From Methanoculleus frigidifontis (GTDB taxonomy: Archaea > Halobacteriota > Methanomicrobia > Methanomicrobiales > Methanoculleaceae): a stretch of 64,000 nucleotides of DNA. The stretch spans positions 1-64,000 of the forward strand of contig NZ_VCYH01000010.1 of the NCBI RefSeq assembly GCF_030464345.1, written 5' to 3'. A program made the translations under genes and the position numbers. Shown in pieces: positions 8,822 through 17,694 of the stretch; within the stretch, counting starts at the first letter, position 1, and the number at the start of each line of letters is the position of its first letter. The notes beneath the pieces were generated by a model. It saw nothing but the letters and a program-made list of their open reading frames with translations, was not told the origin of the DNA and did no database searches.

Positions 8822-9244
8822 ATGCACCCGGCGATCCGTATGATCGGTGAGATGATCGGAGAACTGACGGGCAACGTGATCGGGCAGCGTATTGTCCGGC
8901 ATTATGGAAGAGAACCGAAACTCGAGAGGACCATGGAACTGAAGGGAAAACTCCTCGACACCGAAGTGACCATTATTGCCACGTTCTGGTCCAAGGAGAG
9001 GCCGCAAGGCGGGGTATACGCAGAAGGAAACGCGATCGTGACGACGAGTGCCGGCGAAACCGCCACAGTCCATGCATCCGGGATCAGCGTTCCGAGTGAA
9101 GGCCCGGGATGGAGCATGCGGGGAATCCGCTACCTGCAGACCACCTCATCTGCCCTGAGCAGGCTTAACAGCGTAGCGCTGGTGTTCGAGGTCGAGATCG
9201 CGCCGGATGGAACAATCGACGACAAAACCTGGGAGTGGAAATAG
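8822..9244 (+). CDS. Conserved hypothetical protein (single beta-rich domain)
   Basis: A protein of about 140 residues with pattern E-L-T-G-N-V-I-G-Q-R-I, KGKLLDTEVTIIATFWS, GEGNAIV-like (here AEGNAIVTTSAGE) and a conserved end FEVEIAPDGTIDDKTWEWK. Proteins of this type, from memory, recur in methanogens and other archaea and look like a single-domain beta-barrel. The function is unknown. An upstream GTG at 8813 is in frame, but a TATA-like run (CTTTTATCTG, about 8797-8806) lies so close that the ATG at 8822 or a later one is more likely. Confidence 0.7.
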   Translation: MHPAIRMIGEMIGELTGNVIGQRIVRHYGREPKLERTMELKGKLLDTEVTIIATFWSKERPQGGVYAEGNAIVTTSAGETATVHASGISVPSEGPGWSMRGIRYLQTTSSALSRLNSVALVFEVEIAPDGTIDDKTWEWK

Positions 9245-9298
9245 ATCCCCGGCAGTATTCCATTGCCGAAGGCGGGTCCGGGGAAGCGGCAGCGAAAC

Positions 9299-9306
9299 GT
9301 ATATAG
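9299..9306 (+). promoter_or_regulatory. TATA box of the aldo/keto reductase-TetR operon
   Basis: The run GTATATAG sits about 70 bases before the ATG at 9374 and about 35 bases before the palindromic operator, which would place the operator just downstream of transcription start. Confidence 0.5.
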
Positions 9307-9338
9307 GTGCGACGGAGTTATTGTACTGCTACCCATAC

Positions 9339-9356
9339 TGACTGATTAGTCAGTCA
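9339..9356 (+). promoter_or_regulatory. Near-perfect 18-bp palindrome, probable TetR-family operator
   Basis: The sequence TGACTGATTAGTCAGTCA is an inverted repeat in which only the central A/T positions deviate (16 of 18 bases symmetric). It lies between the TATA box and the start of the aldo/keto reductase gene. That gene is followed directly by a TetR regulator gene, so autorepression of this two-gene operon is the natural reading. Confidence 0.75.
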
Positions 9357-9373
9357 AGAAGCCTGGTGAAACC

Positions 9374-10573
9374 ATGCAGTACAGAACAGTCCCGAAGAAC
9401 GGCGATGCGCTCTCCGCCCTCGGATTCGGCGCCATGCGCCTCCCGACGCGTTTCGGCCGGATAGACGAAGCGCGTGCGGTCCGGCAGCTCCGGAGCGCGA
9501 TCGACAGCGGCGTCAACTACCTCGACACCGCCTACCCCTATCACAACGGCGAGAGCGAGAAGGTCCTTGGAAAGGCACTCCGGGACGGTTACCGGGAGCG
9601 GGTGAAGATCGCAGACAAGCTCCCCCACTGGCAGATCAAAAGCCGGGAGGATATGGACCGGATCCTCGATCTGCAGCTCCGGCGGCTCCAGACCGACCGT
9701 ATCGACTACTACCTGCTCCACTCGCTCGATGCGAAGTCCTGGAAGAAACTCGCCGGTCTCGACGTCTTCGGGTTCTTGGAAGCTGCACGGGACGCAGGGA
9801 AGATCGGGAACCTCGGGTTCTCCTTCCACGGCGACCGAAAGACCTTCCGGGAGATCGTCGACGCCTACGACTGGACGTTCTGCCAGATCCAGTACAACTT
9901 CCTCGACGAGGAGAACCAGGCGGGGAGGGAAGGACTCGAGTACGCCGCCTCGAAAGATATCGCCGTTATCGTCATGGAACCCCTCCGGGGCGGGATGCTC
10001 GCCGCAGGTCTCCCGAAAGACGTGCAGGAGGTCTACGACGCCTCCGGGAGCGCCCGCTCCCCGGCGGAGTGGGCGCTCCGGTGGATCTGGGACCACCCGG
10101 AGGTGACGGTCGTCCTCTCCGGCATGAACGACGAAGCCCACATCGCGGAGAACATCCGGACCTGTGAAGACGCGTTGCCCGGCTGTCTGAGCGACGCCGA
10201 ACGTGCCGTGGTCGATGCGGCGGCGGCATCCTACAAAAGCAGGATACGCGTCAACTGCACGGGATGCGCCTACTGCATGCCCTGCCCGTTCGGCGTCAAC
10301 ATCCCGCAGTGCTTCCACTTCTACAACCAGTACCACATGGGCGGCAGCCGGATGCTGACCAGGGGGTTTTACATCGCCCAGGTGATCGGGTTCGACGATC
10401 ACCCTGCAAACGCCTCCCTCTGCCGGAGCTGCGGGAAATGCGTCAGGGCATGCCCCCAGGGTATTGCGATCCCCGACGAACTGCAGAAGGTCTCCCGCGA
10501 CCTCGACGGCTTCTCGACAAAACTGATGAAGCCGCTCGTGAAGATGCTGATGACGCGGCGGCAGAAAGAGTGA
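9374..10573 (+). CDS. Aldo/keto reductase with C-terminal 4Fe-4S ferredoxin domain
   Basis: A 399-residue oxidoreductase. The N-terminal TIM-barrel carries the aldo/keto reductase tetrad Asp51, Tyr56 (DTAYPY), Lys82 (ADKLP) and His116 (LLHSLD), which reduces carbonyls with a nicotinamide cofactor. The C-terminal 110 residues add two cysteine clusters, CTGCAYCMPCP (from Cys295) and CRSCGKCVRACP, a 2x[4Fe-4S] ferredoxin-like module common in archaeal and clostridial members. The substrate is unknown. It is transcribed from a TATA box with a palindromic operator and is followed 2 bases later by the TetR regulator gene. Confidence 0.92.
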   Translation: MQYRTVPKNGDALSALGFGAMRLPTRFGRIDEARAVRQLRSAIDSGVNYLDTAYPYHNGESEKVLGKALRDGYRERVKIADKLPHWQIKSREDMDRILDLQLRRLQTDRIDYYLLHSLDAKSWKKLAGLDVFGFLEAARDAGKIGNLGFSFHGDRKTFREIVDAYDWTFCQIQYNFLDEENQAGREGLEYAASKDIAVIVMEPLRGGMLAAGLPKDVQEVYDASGSARSPAEWALRWIWDHPEVTVVLSGMNDEAHIAENIRTCEDALPGCLSDAERAVVDAAAASYKSRIRVNCTGCAYCMPCPFGVNIPQCFHFYNQYHMGGSRMLTRGFYIAQVIGFDDHPANASLCRSCGKCVRACPQGIAIPDELQKVSRDLDGFSTKLMKPLVKMLMTRRQKE

Positions 10574-10575
10574 CC

Positions 10576-11169
10576 ATGGCGGATACGGGCACATCCGACG
10601 ATACCCGGGAGAAGATCCTCCGGTCGGCACTGCGCCTCTTCACGACGCAGGGGTTCCACGCAACACCGACAGCGCAGATCAGCAGGGGGGCAGGGGTCTC
10701 TACAGGTGCGCTCTTCCACCATTTCACCGACAAGGCCACCCTCACAAGCGAGGTCTATCTCGCGATAAAGCGGGAGATGGCGGCAGACCTCCGGGAGGGC
10801 GACGATATGGCCCTTCCCGTGCGGAAGCGGATCACCGGCGGGATCCGACGCTACATAGAATGGGGAGTCTCTCATCCGGAGGAGCGGGCGTTTCTAAACC
10901 TTTTCTACCACTCCCCGAATATCTGCGACGCGGTGAAGGATCGCACCTACGCGGACTTTCGGTGGCTGCACGACCTCTGTGCGGAGGCGGTGGCAGAAGG
11001 CGTGATCCGTGATGTCCCGCATCCGGTGCTCTTCACCGTGATCGTGCGGACGGCAGACGGCATCGTCGACCTTGCCGCCGCGGTGCCTCCGGGGACGGCG
11101 CGAGAGGAGGTCGTCGACGCGGGTCTTGCGGTGATCTGGCACGGCATCGGGGCGGAAGGGCCGGGGTAA
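10576..11169 (+). CDS. TetR/AcrR-family transcriptional regulator
   Basis: A 197-residue repressor. The N-terminal helix-turn-helix reads ILRSALRLFTTQGFHATPTAQISRGAGVSTGALFHHF (pattern at residues about 13-50), a textbook TetR DNA-binding domain. The C-terminal ligand-binding half is divergent, as usual. It starts 2 bases after the aldo/keto reductase stop and probably represses the operon through the palindrome at 9339-9356 until an unknown ligand (for example an aldehyde or other reactive carbonyl) binds. The ATG at 10576 gives the normal domain start. Confidence 0.92.
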   Translation: MADTGTSDDTREKILRSALRLFTTQGFHATPTAQISRGAGVSTGALFHHFTDKATLTSEVYLAIKREMAADLREGDDMALPVRKRITGGIRRYIEWGVSHPEERAFLNLFYHSPNICDAVKDRTYADFRWLHDLCAEAVAEGVIRDVPHPVLFTVIVRTADGIVDLAAAVPPGTAREEVVDAGLAVIWHGIGAEGPG

Positions 11170-11230
11170 ACCGGCAGAACGTACTGCTGTTCTGCGCAGA
11201 AGTGCTGGTCGGGCCGGCCGGTACAAACCC

Positions 11231-11238
11231 TTATATCT
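11231..11238 (+). promoter_or_regulatory. TATA box upstream of the hybrid sensor kinase
   Basis: CCCTTATATCTCC at 11228-11240 is a good archaeal TATA box. It lies after the first in-frame ATG (11202), which therefore is unlikely to be the translation start, and supports the ATG at 11346. Confidence 0.45.
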
Positions 11239-11345
11239 CCGTGAACAGATGTCCCCTGGCATCCGACCGGTCAGCGGACCAGCGCGGCCGTAATTTCCGG
11301 AGACCGGAGAGGCATCCCGGGAGAGACCGCTGCAGAGGAAAGCAG

Positions 11346-14168
11346 ATGAGCACGCAATCCCTATCCGATACGATCCTGATCATCGGGAGTGATCCTGCCG
11401 GAACGGACGTGCTCGCCGGCCATCTGACAGACCACGGCGTCAGGGTCCTGGTGGCGGGCGACGGCGAGACCGGGATCCGGATGGCCGGGGACGCCCGCCC
11501 CGCCCTCATTCTGCTCGACACCTCGGTGCCGGATATGGACGGTTTTGCAGTGTGCCGCCGGCTGAAGGCGGATGCGGCCACACAGGACATTCCGGTGATC
11601 GTTCTGATCGCCGCGCTTGAAGAGAAGGCGGCGGGATTCCACGCCGGGGCGGCGGACTATAGTATCAAACCGATTCAGCGCGAGGAGGTCGTCGCCCGCG
11701 TCGCCACCCACCTGCGCCTGCAGCGCCTGACGCGCGAGATCCGGGAGGCGGACGCCCGCCTGTATGCACTGATCGACAACCTGCCTCTTGAGTTCTGGGC
11801 TCTGGACAGAAGCCTGCGCTATACGCTGCAGAACGCAGCCAGCCGTGCACACTTCGGCGACGTGGTGGGCAGGCGGATTGATGACCTGGGGCTGCGCCCG
11901 GAGGTTGCGGCTCTCTGGGCGGAGCAGGATGCAAAGGTGCTGCAGGGCGAGGTCATCCGCGGAGAATACGAGAGAATGCTGGAAGGCGAGAGGAGAGTCT
12001 ACAAGAACTTTATCGCCCCGGTCATCGTGGACGACGCCACCGTCGGGATCGCCGGCGTGGCACTGGACGTGACCGACTGTGCGCGGGCGGAGGAGGAGCG
12101 GGAGAGCGCCCTTGAGAACCTGCAGGAGCTGGAGACGATCATCAACCGGAGCCCGGCCGTCGTGTTTCTGTGGCGGGCGGAAGAGGGATGGCCGGCCGAG
12201 TACGTCTCCGAGAACGTCAGCCAGCTTGGGTACGCGCCGGCCGACTTCACCTCGGGCCGCATTCCCTACGCCCGGATCATCCACCCCGACGACCGGGAAC
12301 GGGTGGCGGCGGAGGTTTCCCGGCACAGCCGCGAAGGACGCGACGAGTTCGCCCAGGAGTACCGGATACTGACTGCGTCGGGCGACGTTCTCTGGATTGA
12401 CGACCGGACCTGGATCCGCCGCGGGCCGGACGGCGCCATCACGCATTACCAGGGGATCGTGCTCGACATCACCGAGCGGAAAACGGCTGAAGAGGCGCTG
12501 CAGAAAGCCCGGAGCGAGCTGGAACGGCGGGTCATTGAGCGAACCGCCGAGCTGGCCAAGATCAACCGGATGCTCAGTATCCTGAGCGAGTGCAACCAGG
12601 CCGTCGTGCGGGCTACCGAAGAGCCGGCGCTTCTGCAGGAGATCTGCCGCATCATCGTCGATGTGGGCGGTTACCCCCTGGCGTGGATCGGGTTTGCCGA
12701 AGAGGACGCCGCCCGGACGGTGCGCCCGGCGGCTTCTGCGGGTTTTGAGGACGGGTATCTGGAGACCGTCACCATCACCTGGGCGGATACCGGGCGTGGC
12801 CGCGGGCCGACCGGTACGGCGATCCGTTCGGGCAGGCCCGCCATCGCCAGCGACGTTTCGACCGACCCCGCCTTTGCCCCCTGGCGGGACGAAGCGGTCC
12901 GGCGCGGCTACGCGTCGTCAATCGCACTGCCCCTGCACGGCGACGAGCGGGTCTTCGGCGCACTGAACATCAATGCCGCGGTGCCGGACGCCTTTCACAC
13001 CGGAGAGGTGCATCTGCTCGAGGAACTCGCAGGCGATCTGGCGTTCGGCATCAGGTCTCTGCGGGAGAAGGCCGAACGGAAGAAGACCGAAGAAGCGCTG
13101 CGGGAGAGCGAGGAGCGCTATCGTTTCCTTGTCGAGTTCCTACCGGACGCCGTCGCCGTGCACCGGGACGGCACCGTCGTCTACGTGAACCCTGCCGGTA
13201 TCCGGCTCCTCGGCGGGAAGAGTCCTGAGGACTTTCTGGGCAGACCGGCGTACCAGTTCGTGCATCCCGAGTTTCTCAATCTCGTCGACGAGCAGATCCG
13301 CCGGATGCAGCAGGAGGGCACGGAAACGCCGCTCTTCGAGCAGAAACTCCGGACCCTCAACGGGCGGAGTCTCGACGTCGAGATCGCCGCATCACCCATC
13401 CTCTATCAGGGCCTGCCTTCGATCCTGGTTGTGTTCCGGGACGTCACCGAGCGCAAGCAGGCCGAGGAAACCCTTCGCCGCCACACCAGAGAGCTTGCCC
13501 GGCTTCACCGCGACCTTGCGTCTGCGAACCGGGAGGCGAACCTGTACCTGGACATCCTCACCCACGATATCCGCAACACCGAGAACGTCTCGAACCTTTA
13601 CGCCGACCTCCTGATCGACGCGCTGGAGGGGGAGGCGGTAGGGTATGTGAAGAAACTGCAGCGGAGCATCCAGAAGAGCATCGATATTCTAAGAACCGTC
13701 TCCACCATCCGCCGGATCCACCGGGCTCCGTCCGAGCTCAAACCGATGGACCTCGATGCGGTTATCCGCGGGGTGATCGACGATTTTCCGAGCGGCACGT
13801 TCCTCTACGAAGAGACGCACATATCTGTTCTGGCAGACGACCTCCTCTCTGTGATCTTCACCAACCTCATCGGCAACGCCGTGAAGTTCGGCGGCCCGGA
13901 TGTCACGATAACTGTCAGGGTTGACGAGGAAGATGGGTTCGTCCGGGTGACGGTCGCGGACACCGGCCCGGGCGTGCCGGACGAGGAGAAGGAGGCGATC
14001 TTCCACCGCTACGAACAGCAGAAGCGGGGCGTCGGCGAAGGCCTCGGGCTCTACCTGGTGCAGATCCTGGTCGAACGCTACGGCGGCGAGGTCTGGGTCG
14101 AAGACCGGGTGCCGGGGCATCCGGAGGAAGGGGCGGCGTTCCGGTTCACGCTGCGGACCGCCCCGTAA
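11346..14168 (+). CDS. Hybrid response-regulator / multi-PAS / GAF sensor histidine kinase
   Basis: A soluble 940-residue signalling protein. The order is: receiver domain (about 8-125; phosphoacceptor Asp58 in LLDTSVPDMDG, Lys in SIKPI), PAS (about 138-245), PAS/PAC (about 255-385, ending LDITERK), coiled coil, GAF (about 410-575), PAS (about 590-705) and histidine kinase core (His740 in LTHDIRN, NLIGNAVKFGG, DTGPGVP, GEGLGLYLV). Having an N-terminal receiver and no membrane segment suggests it is itself the target of another kinase. The last 230 residues closely match the membrane kinase at 5681-7030. The ATG at 11346 is chosen because of an AGAGGAA ribosome site 5 bases upstream and the TATA box at 11231. 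Confidence 0.9.
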   Translation: MSTQSLSDTILIIGSDPAGTDVLAGHLTDHGVRVLVAGDGETGIRMAGDARPALILLDTSVPDMDGFAVCRRLKADAATQDIPVIVLIAALEEKAAGFHAGAADYSIKPIQREEVVARVATHLRLQRLTREIREADARLYALIDNLPLEFWALDRSLRYTLQNAASRAHFGDVVGRRIDDLGLRPEVAALWAEQDAKVLQGEVIRGEYERMLEGERRVYKNFIAPVIVDDATVGIAGVALDVTDCARAEEERESALENLQELETIINRSPAVVFLWRAEEGWPAEYVSENVSQLGYAPADFTSGRIPYARIIHPDDRERVAAEVSRHSREGRDEFAQEYRILTASGDVLWIDDRTWIRRGPDGAITHYQGIVLDITERKTAEEALQKARSELERRVIERTAELAKINRMLSILSECNQAVVRATEEPALLQEICRIIVDVGGYPLAWIGFAEEDAARTVRPAASAGFEDGYLETVTITWADTGRGRGPTGTAIRSGRPAIASDVSTDPAFAPWRDEAVRRGYASSIALPLHGDERVFGALNINAAVPDAFHTGEVHLLEELAGDLAFGIRSLREKAERKKTEEALRESEERYRFLVEFLPDAVAVHRDGTVVYVNPAGIRLLGGKSPEDFLGRPAYQFVHPEFLNLVDEQIRRMQQEGTETPLFEQKLRTLNGRSLDVEIAASPILYQGLPSILVVFRDVTERKQAEETLRRHTRELARLHRDLASANREANLYLDILTHDIRNTENVSNLYADLLIDALEGEAVGYVKKLQRSIQKSIDILRTVSTIRRIHRAPSELKPMDLDAVIRGVIDDFPSGTFLYEETHISVLADDLLSVIFTNLIGNAVKFGGPDVTITVRVDEEDGFVRVTVADTGPGVPDEEKEAIFHRYEQQKRGVGEGLGLYLVQILVERYGGEVWVEDRVPGHPEEGAAFRFTLRTAP

Positions 14169-14317
14169 CACGTGCCCGGGGAGAGAGAAGGTTCCGGCGG
14201 GTACGGCTCCGGTTGCCGACATATGCGTTGCTGAACGGGAGGGAGAACTCCGGGCACCGGTGGCCTGAGATTCTCTTTCAGAACATTCATGACCATCGAG
14301 ACGAAGCTCTCTTCAGG

Positions 14318-14665
14318 ATGTCGTTATCAGAGATTGGCTGCTGCGGCGCGTACTGCGGGAGATGCAGAGTGCTGCGGGAGCACCTCTGCAAGGGGTGCAG
14401 ACTCGGCTACGATACCGGAGAGCGAGACCCCGGCAAGGCTAAGTGCAGAATAAAGGTCTGCTGCATGCAGAAGGGATATACCTCCTGTGCGGACTGCCCC
14501 GACCTCGATGCGTGTCCGACACTCGGTGAGTTCTACGGCAAGAAGGGGTACAAATACAACAAGTACCGGCAGGCGATCGCGTTCATCAGAGAGAACGGCT
14601 ATCCGGCGTTTCTGGAGATCGCCGATACCTGGACGAACGCCTCCGGGAGATACCCGAAAGGGTGA
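14318..14665 (+). CDS. DUF3795-family cysteine-rich protein
   Basis: A 115-residue protein with about a dozen cysteines in the DUF3795 pattern: EIGCCGAYCGRCRV, LCKGCRLGYDTGERD, CRIKVCC and CADCPDLDACPTL, followed by a helical YNKYRQAIAFIRENGYPAFLEIA tail. It probably binds zinc or an iron-sulfur centre; the cellular role is unknown. An upstream in-frame ATG at 14213 would add 35 residues unlike the family, so the ATG at 14318 is preferred. Confidence 0.85.
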   Translation: MSLSEIGCCGAYCGRCRVLREHLCKGCRLGYDTGERDPGKAKCRIKVCCMQKGYTSCADCPDLDACPTLGEFYGKKGYKYNKYRQAIAFIRENGYPAFLEIADTWTNASGRYPKG

Positions 14666-14836
14666 TCACGCTTTCGGGGCAACCCGTCCGGAGGAGCAGG
14701 CGGCGCAGGGATCAGGCATACGGAACGGAGGATTTCCGCGAAACGCCCTCATCAACCCAGCTTCTCTGATCAGGAATCAGGGTCAGGTTTTTTCTGCAGA
14801 GCCGCACAATACAGAACCGAACGGAGGTTTCGGGGG

Positions 14837-15520
14837 ATGCAGAGAGTACGACTGTTAGCGATCGGCGATATGCAGAACGGCTTTACCCGCGAAGACGGCA
14901 ATCTCGCCATTCCGGGTGCAGAGGAGATCCTCGGCCTGACGAATGATTTTTTGCGCCGGGTGGACGGCTTTTTTGATTATACGCTCATTGTGCAGGACAC
15001 GCACTTTGCCGAAGAGTATGGCCGGTCCGAAGAGAGCAGGACGTTTCCTCTCCACTGCGAATACGGCACGGCCGACTGGGAGCTCTCCGTCGACGTCTCC
15101 GGTCTGCCGAATAAACACTATCTGACGAAGAACCAGTACGATATGTGGAGCCGAAGCGGTCTGCACGAGATATCGTTCGACGACCCGAAACGAAAGATTG
15201 CGTATGAGAATCTCTTTCACGTCGTCGACGACCCGCACGAACCGAGAGCGAGGACGACACGCGACGGCTTTCTTGCAATGCTGCAGCAGGCCGGCAGCGG
15301 TGCCGCGATCGACGTGACGCTGATCGGCGTGGCCGCGGACTACTGCAACCGGTACGCGATGGAAGGCTGGCTCGCGAGAGGCGCCCGCGTCACCATTCTG
15401 CAGGACCTCACGAAAGGCATCGAGAAAGAGACGCCGCAGGTGCTCGCCGAAGAGCGGTACCGGGACTATACCCCCGGCAGATTACGGGCCGTCGACAGTG
15501 CCGAATACGCGTGGGAATAG
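14837..15520 (+). CDS. Cysteine hydrolase of the isochorismatase/nicotinamidase superfamily
   Basis: A 227-residue hydrolase with the Asp-Lys-Cys layout of nicotinamidases: Asp11 in GDMQNGF, a Lys in YLTKNQYD and the nucleophile Cys170 in AADYCNRYA. The DTHF segment likely supplies the metal-binding residues. Nicotinamidase (nicotinamide to nicotinate) would fit with the nicotinate phosphoribosyltransferase gene 7 kb downstream, but the sequence is more distant than typical PncA, so the substrate stays open. An isolated gene with about 170 bases of upstream sequence. Confidence 0.82.
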   Translation: MQRVRLLAIGDMQNGFTREDGNLAIPGAEEILGLTNDFLRRVDGFFDYTLIVQDTHFAEEYGRSEESRTFPLHCEYGTADWELSVDVSGLPNKHYLTKNQYDMWSRSGLHEISFDDPKRKIAYENLFHVVDDPHEPRARTTRDGFLAMLQQAGSGAAIDVTLIGVAADYCNRYAMEGWLARGARVTILQDLTKGIEKETPQVLAEERYRDYTPGRLRAVDSAEYAWE

Positions 15521-15661
15521 GGGAAGAACCACCGGTCCGGCCTGCACCGCGGAATATCGTGCGGGCGAATTTCAGCGAAGGGCGCATACGCATATTTGGT
15601 CGTTCTTTCATGCGAAGATCTGCACGGAGCGGGCATCACGCCCCGGGTCTTTCGAAAAAAA

Positions 15662-16510
15662 TTATGCGGGAGATTCGTCCATCTCCAGGAATGCCGTCGT
15701 GATGGTCCCGTATTCCACGGGCGCATAACTCGAACCCGCGTGGGGGATGTCCTTGAAACGGACGAGCCACGATCCGTTGATCCGGCCTGCAATCTCGACC
15801 GCGACCGCCGGCGGGGTCAGGGCGTCCTCGGTCCCGGTGATGAGCATGACGTCGTTCGTGATACCGGAGAGACCGGCATAACTCCCCTCCCACTCAAGGT
15901 TTGCCACGGCCTCCTTTCGGACACCGGCCGGCTGGTCCGGATCTGCCGCACACGCTTCGAGAATGCCGTGCAGGATCTCGGTCTCCGGGATGGAAGCGTT
16001 GTACGTGGCGGAGGAAAGGACGGCCTTTCGCACCTTCTCCGGATGATCGATCAGGAGCTGCTGCGAGACGGTCGAGCCCATCGAGACGCCGTAGATGTTC
16101 ATGCTGTCGTAGCCGAGCGCGGTCATAAGCCCTGCCGCATCGTCCGCAAGCTGTGCGATGGTATACGGTGCGTCGACGTCGGTGCTCGTTCCCATGCCGC
16201 GGTGGTCATAGATATAGACGTGGTAGGTTTCCGCGAGGATGCCGACGAACGTGGAATTCCACCACTCCATCGTCGCGCCAAAGCCGACGAGCATGAGAAG
16301 CGGCTCGGTATTTTCCGTCCCGAATTCACGGTACCCGAGCGTGACGCCGTTCACGTCGGCATACCGGATCGGCGTGTCCTCAAGCGAGATGGTCGGGGGC
16401 GTTGTCACTGCCGGTTGCTGGCTTGTCGCGGGCGTCGTGGTGCATCCGCACGAGAAGAGGAGACAGAGTGCAAGCACGAGAGTCACTGCCGTAATCGTTG
16501 TTTTCTTCAT
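15662..16510 (-). CDS. Alpha/beta hydrolase, predicted lipoprotein
   Basis: A 282-residue hydrolase with an N-terminal lipoprotein signal (MKKTTITAVTLVLALCLLF then SCGC, lipidated Cys21 or Cys23) and a Thr/Pro-rich linker. The alpha/beta hydrolase fold follows: oxyanion region VGFGATMEWW, DHRGMGTS, nucleophile Ser143 in GVSMGS, acid Asp229 in TGTEDAL and His257 in IPHAGSS. All three catalytic residues are present. It would act at the outer face of the membrane on an unknown ester, amide or lactone. The ATG at 16510 is chosen because it begins the signal peptide. Confidence 0.88.
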   Translation of the reverse strand: MKKTTITAVTLVLALCLLFSCGCTTTPATSQQPAVTTPPTISLEDTPIRYADVNGVTLGYREFGTENTEPLLMLVGFGATMEWWNSTFVGILAETYHVYIYDHRGMGTSTDVDAPYTIAQLADDAAGLMTALGYDSMNIYGVSMGSTVSQQLLIDHPEKVRKAVLSSATYNASIPETEILHGILEACAADPDQPAGVRKEAVANLEWEGSYAGLSGITNDVMLITGTEDALTPPAVAVEIAGRINGSWLVRFKDIPHAGSSYAPVEYGTITTAFLEMDESPA

Positions 16511-16698
16511 GAAGTCTCTCCTTTCTGTATCCTTCTTCTCCGGCCCGGAAAAACCTTCTTTCTCGTATTTTCCGGACGATCGCCTGCGTCGAGGCTCCGG
16601 ACGGTGCCGTCCGTCGCCGGTTCGCTCTTGCTTTTCCGAATAAGCCCCGGCAGAGGGTATCGGCAGGCCGGAGTGCGGACGTCGAAGGGTGGAAATCT

Positions 16699-17085
16699 TC
16701 AGGTGAGAGCCTGCATCCCGGACGGGTCCGCGGCCCATACGTGCCACGTAACAACCGCTCCGTCCGTTCTATCGCACGTAAACGCGTAGACCGGAAGGAG
16801 GTACTGCTGCGCGGAGGACCGATCCTCCATCCAGCAGCCGAGCGAGATATTGCGGACGAAGTGGATCCCGGGCGAAGAGATCGGTCGGATCACGAGGTCG
16901 TTTGCGCAGAGGCGCTGGTACGCCTGCTCCGGCGTTATGATCGGTACGTAGCGGTCGGGCTCCGGGTGAAAATACCCGATGCTGTTACTCACTGCCACCA
17001 CTTCGCCGCCTTCGCCGAGCTCGAAGGACGCCCGGGAGACGGGAGGGCTCAATACAGGATTCGGGCGGTGCTGCTTATATGTCAT
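16699..17085 (-). pseudogene. C-terminal remnant of a larger secreted/membrane protein
   Basis: About 128 residues with the pattern VVAVSNSIGYF...VPIITPEQAYQRL, GIHFVRNISLGCWMED, YLLPVYAFTC and VTWHVWAADP. This looks like the extracellular C-terminal domain of larger methanogen proteins (recognition from memory, moderate). The N-terminal part is missing; the frame runs into the promoter of the HicB-like gene at 17056-17119, which is itself a duplicated block. It is therefore read as a gene cut off by insertion or duplication. Confidence 0.45.
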
Positions 17086-17330
17086 CGGGTACCGTACTCT
17101 TACAAGGGACGCGATACAATGAACCGCCTGCAGTACCGTATCCTCCTCCGGACGGAGCCGGAAGGCGGGTATACCGTCACCGTGCCGGCCCGTCCCGGGT
17201 GCGTTACCTTCGGCGAGACCGTCGGCGAGGCGATAGCGATGGCACGGGAGGCCGCCCGGGTCTACGTCGAGGACCTCCGGGAGCAGGGCGAGAAGGTTCC
17301 CGCCGAAGAAGGGCTGCTTTGCGCGTACGT
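17056..17330 (+). repeat. Repeat copy A: promoter plus HicB-like gene
   Basis: About 275 bases, including the TATA run CTTATATGT and the whole 5' part of the HicB-like gene, are repeated at 21115-21380 with roughly 80% identity by eye. The duplicated block starts at the shared AGGATTCGGGCGGTGCT. Confidence 0.75.
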
Positions 17331-17361
17331 TCACCGTCGAAGTCCGGGGATGAGCTCGTGA
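17119..17361 (+). CDS. HicB-like (type II antitoxin family) protein
   Basis: An 80-residue protein with the HicB partial RNase-H-like fold: YRILLRTEPEGGYTVTVPARPGCVTFGETVGEA... (residues about 5-45) and a helix AREAARVYVEDLREQGE. HicB proteins neutralise the HicA mRNA-cleaving toxin, but no HicA-like gene lies next to it and there is no extra DNA-binding domain. Its stop overlaps the GTG of a zinc-ribbon gene by four bases, so the two are probably translated together. A frameshifted second copy is at 21178-21380. Confidence 0.82.
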   Translation: MNRLQYRILLRTEPEGGYTVTVPARPGCVTFGETVGEAIAMAREAARVYVEDLREQGEKVPAEEGLLCAYVHRRSPGMSS

Positions 17362-17516
17362 CCCGAAAAATTCTCTGCTGCCCGCTCTGCCGGAGCACCG
17401 ATATCTATTGGGACGCCCGCGGCCTGTATGCGACCCTCTATCATTGCCGGCAGTGCGGATACCAGGGAGCGTTCATCCTCGAACGTGACGAGGAACATGA
17501 TTTTCAGCCGGATTGA
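17358..17516 (+). CDS. Small zinc-ribbon protein
   Basis: A 52-residue protein with two zinc knuckles, CCPLCRS and CRQCGYQG, separated by about 20 residues: a complete treble-clef/zinc-ribbon unit with an acidic tail (ERDEEHDFQPD). The GTG start is coupled (GTGA overlap) to the stop of the HicB-like gene, which suggests a joint function or at least coexpression. It may bind nucleic acid or protein. The frame is well conserved in composition despite its short length. Confidence 0.7.
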   Translation: MTRKILCCPLCRSTDIYWDARGLYATLYHCRQCGYQGAFILERDEEHDFQPD

Positions 17517-17694
17517 GGATGTGTATCTCCGGAGTACAGTGATAGACACTCTGCGAATCTTCTGCAGGAGGGGGCGAAGCGGCGGGACGGCCGTTCCACA
17601 CCCTCTCGTGAAAGACCCGGGGAGCGGGATGCTGAAGCCTCTTCAGTATTCCCGGTGCATTAAAGTACCGCCCCGACAAACCGATCAGGCATCT

